Assembly: GCA_039619475.1 (NCBI GenBank)
Contig: CM077115.1
Coordinates: forward strand, 487,527,352-487,591,351
Origin: Icerya purchasi
Taxonomy: Eukaryota > Arthropoda > Insecta > Hemiptera > Monophlebidae
Length of the DNA stretch: 64,000 nt
Reading direction: 5' to 3'
Shown: piece by piece, positions 57,143-64,000 of the stretch
Layout: each line of letters starts with the position of its first letter
Position numbering within the stretch: the stretch's first letter is position 1
Program-made: the position numbers and the translations under genes
Notes under the pieces: model-generated
What the model was told of the DNA's origin: nothing
Databases searched by the model: none
The model's input: the letters and a program-made list of their open reading frames with translations, nothing else

Positions 57143-58470
57143 ATGATCCCCTCCTCTCCTCAACCATCGGCTGCAGCTAATGATCCGAACTCCGCTACCA
57201 ACAACAATACTCGCAGCATCAGCCCGCTCGCCAGGACCGGTTTATCGCTTCCACTAAGTAAGACTGTCTCTAATCTTACTAAACTAACACGCCGATTAAT
57301 AACACCGCGTACGCTAACGATATTCAAAATCAAACTGATAACACGCCAACCGTTCGCAATATTCCCCGAATGCAAGCTGCTTCTTTCGCCGATAAATTAA
57401 AATCACCGATCTCTCCTATTACAAACTTTCAGCATGCTACCGATGAACAGGGAATAATATTTCCCACTCTGCCGCAAACTGAATTAAAGGACTACTTACT
57501 GGCTTCAAAGCAAAAGGTTGGAGGTGCGCGCAATATCATCGCTGCATCGAAAATAAGTTTGAACCGCATTGTGATATTCCTATCGTCTGAAAGTATAACC
57601 AGCAATTTCATGCAAACCGACGAAACCATCCAGCTGAATAATCGACAGGTCAAGCCAATAAGACTTAAAAACCCTTCGCAGAAACTGCTACTTTCGAATG
57701 TCTCCCCGACAATTCTGAATGAAGTCATCCGAACGTATCTAACAAACAGCCTGCGGCTGAAAATTGTCTCGGCAATATCCTTGCTCCGAGCGAGCCCTGT
57801 TGACGAGGAATTCTCGCACGTCATCAGTTGGAGAAGGCAGCTATACGTACAGGATACCGTGTGTACAGATCTTCCGGAAAGTTTTGTTATTTCCTTTAAG
57901 GACAGAGAATATCGTATTTTCCTCCAGCTACCGAATCATACGTGTTCACATTGTAATACATCCAATTCTGATTCCACACCAGCTGTCTCACCATCTTCTT
58001 CTTCCCACCAACTACCGGATCCCTCGGACTCCTCTTTATCAGACATAGTGACGGACATCGTGTACAGAGGGCGTAGCACAACAGGAATGATGATAGAGTC
58101 ACCTTCAGCTGCTAAACGACCGGCACGAAGCGTTTCCGTAACCCGCACTGCACCACAAGGCTTCAGCGTACTTCTGTCTCCAACATCAACTCCGCCGACC
58201 TACAAGAAATCGAAAAATGATGAACTAGAGGATCCCCCATCGGCTAGCGCAGCAGCAACGGAAACTGCGCACGCTCCCGCAAATCTTCCTATGGACCGTG
58301 GTACTGATGAATCCAAATCAAATAGAGATAATACAGTTCAGCCTATAGATTTGAGTAATGGCAGTAAGGCCGTCCAACAGCAGCCAACTAGTATTATCAG
58401 AACAGCGCTCCTTCCGCTCAAGGAACTTCTCGAACGTGCCTCTCCGCGTTCCTTACCGACTCATGAGTAG
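57143..58470 (+). pseudogene. LINE ORF1 (gag-like)
   Basis: A first frame starting at 57143 (SPQPSAAANDPNSATNN) shifts near 57300-57370 into the main frame from 57370, beginning MQAASFADKL. The conserved core is NIIAASKISLNRIVIFLSS, IQLNNRQVKPIRL, KLLLSNVSPTILNEVI, LRASPVDEEFSHVISWRRQL and YRIFLQLPNHTCSHC. This is the core of ORF1 proteins in I-like insect LINEs. A CCHC zinc knuckle normally follows, but only the first CxxC (CSHC) is visible and the rest is replaced by a Ser/Pro-rich stretch. The tail is Ser-rich and ends at 58470. Confidence 0.8.
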
Positions 58471-58828
58471 TTCATATCCTTCATTGAAGCAGCATTAAAT
58501 TCTAAGGATCCGCTACCCACTTTCAACAAATTCGCCACATATCCTAACCATTTGATTGTCATTATCAACTCCTGAAAATACACATCAAGGATCCCCAACT
58601 AAAGACGAAGCTCACAAAACTAGTCAACAAGGTCGCAAAACAGCTTCAGACCATCAGCTGAAGCGGTAACCCGCACGTTAGCATTAAGCATGGCAAGCGT
58701 TGCGTATATCGTTCGTTTATGTGTAAGCACTTGGTTTCAGAATCCCCCTTTTCTTTTTTTTCCTGCCCCTTTTCTTTCTTCCGTATAACCGACTAGCGTG
58801 CGTTGAATAAATAGTTGTAATTCTTTAA

Positions 58829-61788
58829 TTATTCAGTGGAACTGCAAAGGCTTCTTCCTTCGTCTCGCCGAATTATAAATTTTGATTTCTCAATATTCTC
58901 CAGCAATTATATGCCAGCAGGAAATTTTCCTCAAAAAGTCTCACCGCCCTTGTATCAAATCCTATCAAATATATCATAATCCCTGTTCCCTCGCAACCAA
59001 AACTAGCGGAGGCACTGCGATTTTGGTGCGTAATTCCATACACCACAGCCCCCTCATAGCAGCAGACATCTTTCAGTCAACGGCTGTATCTGTATACCTC
59101 CCGTCGCTATCAGGATCACTTATATCGATTGTAAGCATATATATTTCTCCCGATATGTCCATATCCACGTACCAACTTAACGCTTTCTATACCAGAATGC
59201 CCAAGCCTATCATGCTTTTTGAGGATTTTAACAGCCACTCTCCCCTTTGGGGATCCAATACCCATAACTCAAGAGGAAACGTCCTCTCCAAATTCATATT
59301 AAATAGCCATCTCCTGCTACTCAAACCCCCTACTCCAACACACCTGGATGCTTCCTCTGGTTCGTTCTCTACCATTGATCTTGCTTTTATTTCCTCTTCT
59401 TTCTATCCTAAAGTTGATTCCACCGTACTACAAGACACTTTCTCTAGCAATAATTTTCCCATCCTCATATCTTTTCCGCCCAACACTAATGCAATTTCTC
59501 ATCCACCATCCCCAAAATTCAATTATCACAAAGCAAACTGGAGTACTTTCACTTCTCTCCTTGGAACCATGCCTCTTCCTTCTCCTTCAGTGCAAGAAAA
59601 TATTACAATTTTCTTAGATAAACTTACTGCTGCCGCCAATTTATCTATTCCCAAATCTCGACCCTTTGCACTCCCACGTTGCGTCCCTCGATGGTGCAGC
59701 GAAGTTCATATAGCGATTTCTGCAAGGAAAAAGCCCTCCGAAGATATAAATCCACCCACCTAGCCTCCGGATTTCATTGCTTTTAGGAAAACCCGTGCTG
59801 CCGCGTGTGATGTAATCTGCCAGAAAAAACAGGAAGCATACAACAGCCGTTGTTTCTACTGTAACCCAAAACACATGCAACCAAACAATTTGGCGTAAAA
59901 TTAAATTAATAAACGGCATTTCTACCATTCCACCAATCCCCCTATCAAAATAAACAATTGCCCAATAGCTGAACCCTCTGAGGTTGCAAATGTGTTTTCC
60001 ACACACTTCAGGCATGAATCGTCGACTTCGGTTTACTCTTAAAATTTCCTTTGCATAAAACTAAAAAAGAAAAATCCCCGATAACTTTCAATAATAACAA
60101 TGCCGAAGAATACAACAGCCCTATTACTTTAAGCGAGCTCAATTATCAAATGAAATTTCACTCAAAGAATTCAGCCCCCGGCGCCGACGGAATTCATTCG
60201 ATGATGTTAAAGCACTTATCACCACAAGCCCTTTCGTACCTTCTAGCAATCTACAATCAAATATGGGCTCAAGGCTGCATACCATCATCCTGGTAAGAAG
60301 CTGTTATAGTTCCCATCCTCAAACGTGGCAAGGAGCCCTCTCTTCTTTCGAGCTACAGACCAATTTCTTTGATTTCGGTACTGATTAAAACACTGGAAAA
60401 AGTGATCAACAGAAGGCACACTTGGGTCTTAGAAACCCGTGGACTCCTCTCCCCCTGCCAGTCTGGCAGACGGAGAAACAGATCGACGATAGAACATTTA
60501 TCCAGCTTGCATAATGAAATCGGAACAGCTTTCGCTAGCAAGGAGCATACCTATTCAATATTTTTTAATATAGAGAAGGCATATGATCGGGTCTGGCGCC
60601 TAGGATTACTCCGGAAGATGGTTAAGAGCAACATATCAGGAAATTTCGTCTTCCTTATTTCTGTTCCATATTTATAAACGAATTATTGACTATCCTTCGC
60701 TCTATTATTTTCATTTCCTCGAACCACCTTTTCTCCAATTTTTTTTATTATTTCTAACTCCTTGAGCGCCCTTCAGACATATCCTTTCCCCTTCCTGATC
60801 ATTCGTGTGACTTTGTTATCCTCCGTATACGTTCACTCATTCATAATCGATCCTTTTTCCATTCAATTAATATTGATTTGCTGTGGGTACCTAGCCACTC
60901 GGGCATATTTGGTAATGAAGCAGCTGATTCCCTGGCTCGGGCTGCTTCTTCTTCTCGCCTTTGTTTTTAAAAAATTCCATCCTCTAACATCCTATCGATT
61001 TGTAGAAGTTCTTATGTCAGGTATTGGTCGAACACCTACGCTTTCTATTTTTCTAATAATTATTCCTTTTATCTGTTTGTTCACTCTACTCTTCCTATTT
61101 CTAACTCCTTGAGCGCCCTTCAGACATATCCTTTCCCCTTCCTGATCATTCGTGTGACTTTGTTATCCTCCGTATACGTTCACTCATTCATAATCGTTCC
61201 TTTTTCCATTCAATTAATATTGATTTGCTGTGGGTACCTAGCCACTCGGGCATATTTGGTAATGAAGCAGCTGATTCCCTGGCTCGGGCTGCTTCTTCTT
61301 CTCGCCTTTGTTTTTAAAAAATTCCATCCGCTAACCTCCTATCGATTTGTAAAAGTTCTTATGTCAGGTATTGGTCGAACACCTACGCTTTCTATTTTTC
61401 TAATAATTATTCCTTTTATCTGTTTGTTCACTCTACTCTTCCTCCTTATTCATGGTTTCTTTTGCATTCCTCTCTTCGACGTTCTGATGTTATTTCCGTT
61501 GTTCGTATACGTTTTGGCCATTCTTTGCTATCTTTCTCCAGATTTCGCTTTTCCCTGATTTCTTCCCCACACTGCCTCCTCCATCTTGATGACGCGGTTA
61601 TTTGCGACGCCGATCATTTGTTCTTCCAGTGTTCATCTCTTTCTGTGAAGCGCTCAGTATCCTTATTTGTTGAGGCTTGGACTTTCTACTCCTTATTGTG
61701 CTTCCTGTATCCTGTCTTTTCCTTCTCCACTGTTATTCCTGCTATTTGTTCTCTTTTAGCAAAGATTTCTGATCGGATTAAAATATAA
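58829..61788 (+). pseudogene. LINE ORF2 (endonuclease, RT, RNase H), multiply disabled
   Basis: The endonuclease opens with IIQWNCKG, is stopped once, and continues at 58882 with AIICQQE, GGTAILVRNSIHHSPL, IYISPD, FEDFNSHSPLWGS (normally GDFN) and STIDLAF. The final SDH block reads SSNNFPILI, losing Asp and His. RT text at 60051-60677 has NSAPGADGIHSMMLKHL, SYRPISLI (split by stops), and FFNIEKAYDRVW, where the first catalytic Asp is Asn. The YADD region is absent. RNase H survives as INIDLLWVPSHSGIFGNEAADS in two tandem copies, and the end has ICDADHLFFQCSSL and ISDRIKI. Several stops and frameshifts are present. Confidence 0.85.
60748..61441 (+). repeat. 347-bp tandem duplication inside the LINE RNase H region
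   Basis: 60748-61094 and 61095-61441 are nearly identical. Both start ATTTCTAACTCCTTGAGCGC and end CACTCTACTCTTCCT. I count only a handful of differences (for example GATCC/GTTCC and GTAG/GTAA). The period (347) is not a multiple of three, so the duplication also breaks the frame. Confidence 0.93.
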
Positions 61789-62082
61789 CTGACTTTTTTC
61801 CTTACTATTAATAAAAAAAAAAAAAAAGAAAAGAAATTACTTTTCTAAAAGAAGTATTTTTTTGAAGATTGCGAAGTTAATGGCAAATCAGAACAAAAAT
61901 AATTTGTTACATGATTTTCACTAAAACATTTTGTTTAGTTTCAGATTTTATAAAATGCTGATTCAACAGGTGAGCCTGAAAATTAGAATAAATCTATCTG
62001 CCCCAGTTTTTCTTTGAAATTTAGTTATAATAATATTAATCTCACAACAACACTTTTAATACATCTTATATTTTTTAAATTT

Positions 62083-63908
62083 GTTTTTTTTTTTTATTAA
62101 TTCTTGTGCGATACCTTAGTCCCCACCAAGTCAGTTGACTTGTCGGCGGATTCCCAAAATAAATACACACGAGTAAATTTATTTAGTAAGTTTAGATTAT
62201 ATGCTTAGTTTCTATAACTTATCCTTATCTATTTCTCACAAATTAACAATCTATATATAACATAGACGCATATGTACACCTACATCTACAAATATGCACA
62301 CCCATACACGCACACACACGTGCATCCACACACTTAAATGTTTTATATAGTTTGGTATTATGCTCGTGTTTGTTGTTATTCACTATTTCCTAGCAGCATT
62401 TCCTTTAATTTAGTTTTACTTGATTTCTGTTTTTGTTTTCTTTTATAATATTATTTATCTGAGTATTATTAAGTGTAACTTTGTTAAAACCAATTGTTGT
62501 AATTTGTCTTCATGTTTATTAGCGTGTCTTCTATATTGATATTCGTATTGTCTAACGTTACGCAATCTGTAATTACATTTATTTCTTGCTATTACATGCT
62601 GATTTTTTTTTCTATATATTTAATTAGTATATTGTATTTAAGTATCATTTTTGGGGTAAGTATTAAATGCCTTTTCTTAATATTTGAAGAACTTACATTT
62701 GAAAGAGTTTCATATTTTTTTCCTATACAGAGTTTCAAACATTTATCCTGTAAATAATTTAATTGCTTTAGTTTTGTATTATTCGCGTTCCCCCGAGCCA
62801 TAATACCGTAATACAAGTGTGTTTGACATAATACGTTGAAAACCATTATTTTTGTTGATGTGTTTATAACGGATTTCTTCATTTGATAGAGACTGGGTAG
62901 CGTTTTCCTCAATTTATTTACTACATTATCTATATGTTCATTCCATCTAAACATGATGTCCACTGTGACACCCAAATATTTATTTTTATACACTTCCTCT
63001 AAATTGTTACAGCTATATGTGTTCTGTGTGTGTGAATGCTGACATTCTAAACTGCGATGTTTTATTTTGATTTCATCTATATTATATTTACTGCTTGGTT
63101 TCATCCACATTACTTTTGATTTGCCTGAGTTAATATATAATCCGCTGTCATGTGTCCATTTTGTTAGCTCATCTAAATCTTTTTGTATTAAGTTTTCTGC
63201 TACTTTATGATTTTTGTGGGGCATTATTATTGCTGTATCGTCAGCATATGCATATATTTTTGCAAATTTTAAAGTTTTACCAATATTCCTAATATAGGTT
63301 ATAAATAGTATTGGTGCTAATATAGAGCCTTGCGGTACTGCATTTATTATTTTAATTTTTTCACTAACCGTTCCATTTATTTGTACAATACTGTTTCTAT
63401 CTGTTAAGTAATTTTTGAACCATTTTAAATGTCTTCCAGAGATTCCTATTTCTTCTAATTCTTTTAATAGTATATCGTGTCTAATTGTGTCAAAGGTTTT
63501 TATCAAATCTACAAAAATTATTATGCAGTGCTTTTGTATTGCTATTTGACTGTATATATATTCTGCGAAATCTGCCAGTAATTTCGATGTTCATTTATTT
63601 TTTTGAAATCCATATTGAAAAGCTCCGATTAAATTATTATCTGTTAAGTATTTGGTTAAGTGATTTGTAATATGCCTTTCCATAATTTTTGTGATTACGT
63701 TTGGTTTTGATATCGGTCTGTAATTACATATGTCTTTTAGACCTCCTTTTTTGTGTATAGGTTTAATTTCAGAAGATTTTAATCCTGGAGGTATTGTTCC
63801 TTCTTTTAGCGTATCACTTATTATTTTTGTTATATGACTAGCAATGATATTAACTGATGCTTTTAAATCTTTAGCCCTTATTTTATCGTATCCTGTTCCT
63901 TTATACAT
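62083..63908 (-). pseudogene. LINE reverse transcriptase, partial (continues beyond the window)
   Basis: On the minus strand, 63591-63908 has GYDKIRAKDLK, SEIKPIHKKGG and CNYRPISK, followed by a frame break (FQKNK then stop). The frame at 62592-63506 continues with IKTFDTIRHDILLKEL, NAVPQGSILAPILFITYI, YAYADDTAIIMPHK, KNKYLGVTVD and HLYYGIMARGNANN. Catalytic Asp residues are present. No RNase H follows, and a 3' untranslated part of about 0.5 kb ends in a poly(A) tract (T-run at about 62083-62095). It is similar in layout to the LINE at 45745-51136 but clearly a different family. The 5' part lies past 64000. Confidence 0.85.
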
Positions 63909-64000
63909 ATATTAAAACTATTTATAATGAGTTTCGTTTGTTCAATATTTATATTTGGAATATATATGTTTTGCAATATTTGATTTTCTGCATTGATTCC
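63909..64000 (-). pseudogene. LINE ORF2 continuing past the window end
   Basis: This AT-rich minus strand sequence should be the region between the endonuclease and RT of the element at 62083-63908. It is too short to show motifs. Confidence 0.4.

Larger units (their letters stand above)
57100..61826 (+). mobile_element. long LINE with RNase H (I-like group), + strand, inactive
   Basis: Layout: leader, ORF1 (57143-58470), a 360-bp spacer, ORF2 (58829-61788) and a poly(A) tail at about 61811-61824. All shorter pyrimidine-rich LINE tails in the window match its end. EN and RT key residues are altered, the middle of RT is missing, and the RNase H end is duplicated, so it cannot move on its own. 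Confidence 0.85.

Noticed and set aside
1..64000. CRISPR arrays, bacterial operons, riboswitches
   Set aside because: The window is clearly eukaryotic. The only regular repeats are coding mucin units and microsatellites, with no spacer structure.

Overview
This is eukaryotic, AT-rich, transposon-dense DNA, most likely from an insect or another arthropod. The reasons are abundant non-LTR retrotransposon relics of several clades, a tRNA-derived SINE, a ZMYM1-like hAT relic, a Ty3/gypsy relic, long microsatellites, and two intact secreted-protein genes preceded by good splice acceptors. The species cannot be named from the sequence. I see no conserved housekeeping gene, rRNA, functional tRNA or CRISPR array.

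The only two genes that look intact and host-like are a pair of mucin-like paralogues, at 5000-8197 (1065 aa) and 26757-27737 (326 aa), both on the + strand. Each begins with a signal peptide, continues as Ser/Thr/Pro-rich repeats and ends in the same short hydrophobic tail. They sit in a direct segmental duplication. The left copy spans about 1518-8540 and the right copy about 18331-28675. The left gene has grown to about twelve 75/76-residue repeats with a three-unit higher-order pattern. The right gene keeps only about two repeats and has a dibasic RIRR site that the left gene lacks. The right copy carries about 5.2 kb of extra DNA (20346-25589) in its upstream flank, full of TE relics.

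Region by region. 1-1516: LINE ORF1 relic on the minus strand. 1518-8540: left duplication with a LINE tail, fold-back/TIR elements and the large mucin gene. 8541-18330: spacer with nested TE relics (LINE ORF1, EN and RT pieces, an RNase H LINE, a hAT broken by a TTAA-flanked element and a LINE tail, RTE-like tails). 18331-28675: right duplication with the small mucin gene. 28676-36050: mostly featureless AT-rich DNA with one SINE that has a perfect 13-bp target duplication. 36060-38720: degenerate LINE with RT and RNase H. 38721-43600: sparse. 43628-51166: chain of LINE copies on the minus strand joined through (TAA)n microsatellites, including a nearly full-length one that is itself interrupted by another LINE. 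52440-54250: degenerate Ty3/gypsy gag-pol. 54400-56830: LINE tails, a large hairpin and microsatellites. 57100-61826: nearly full-length but dead LINE on the + strand with an internal 347-bp tandem duplication. 62083-end: LINE RT on the minus strand that continues past the window.

The biology of interest is the mucin pair and its regional duplication. Next comes the chain of LINEs that appear to land in (TAA)n tracts. A third item is a decayed gene family with DDE-like landmarks.
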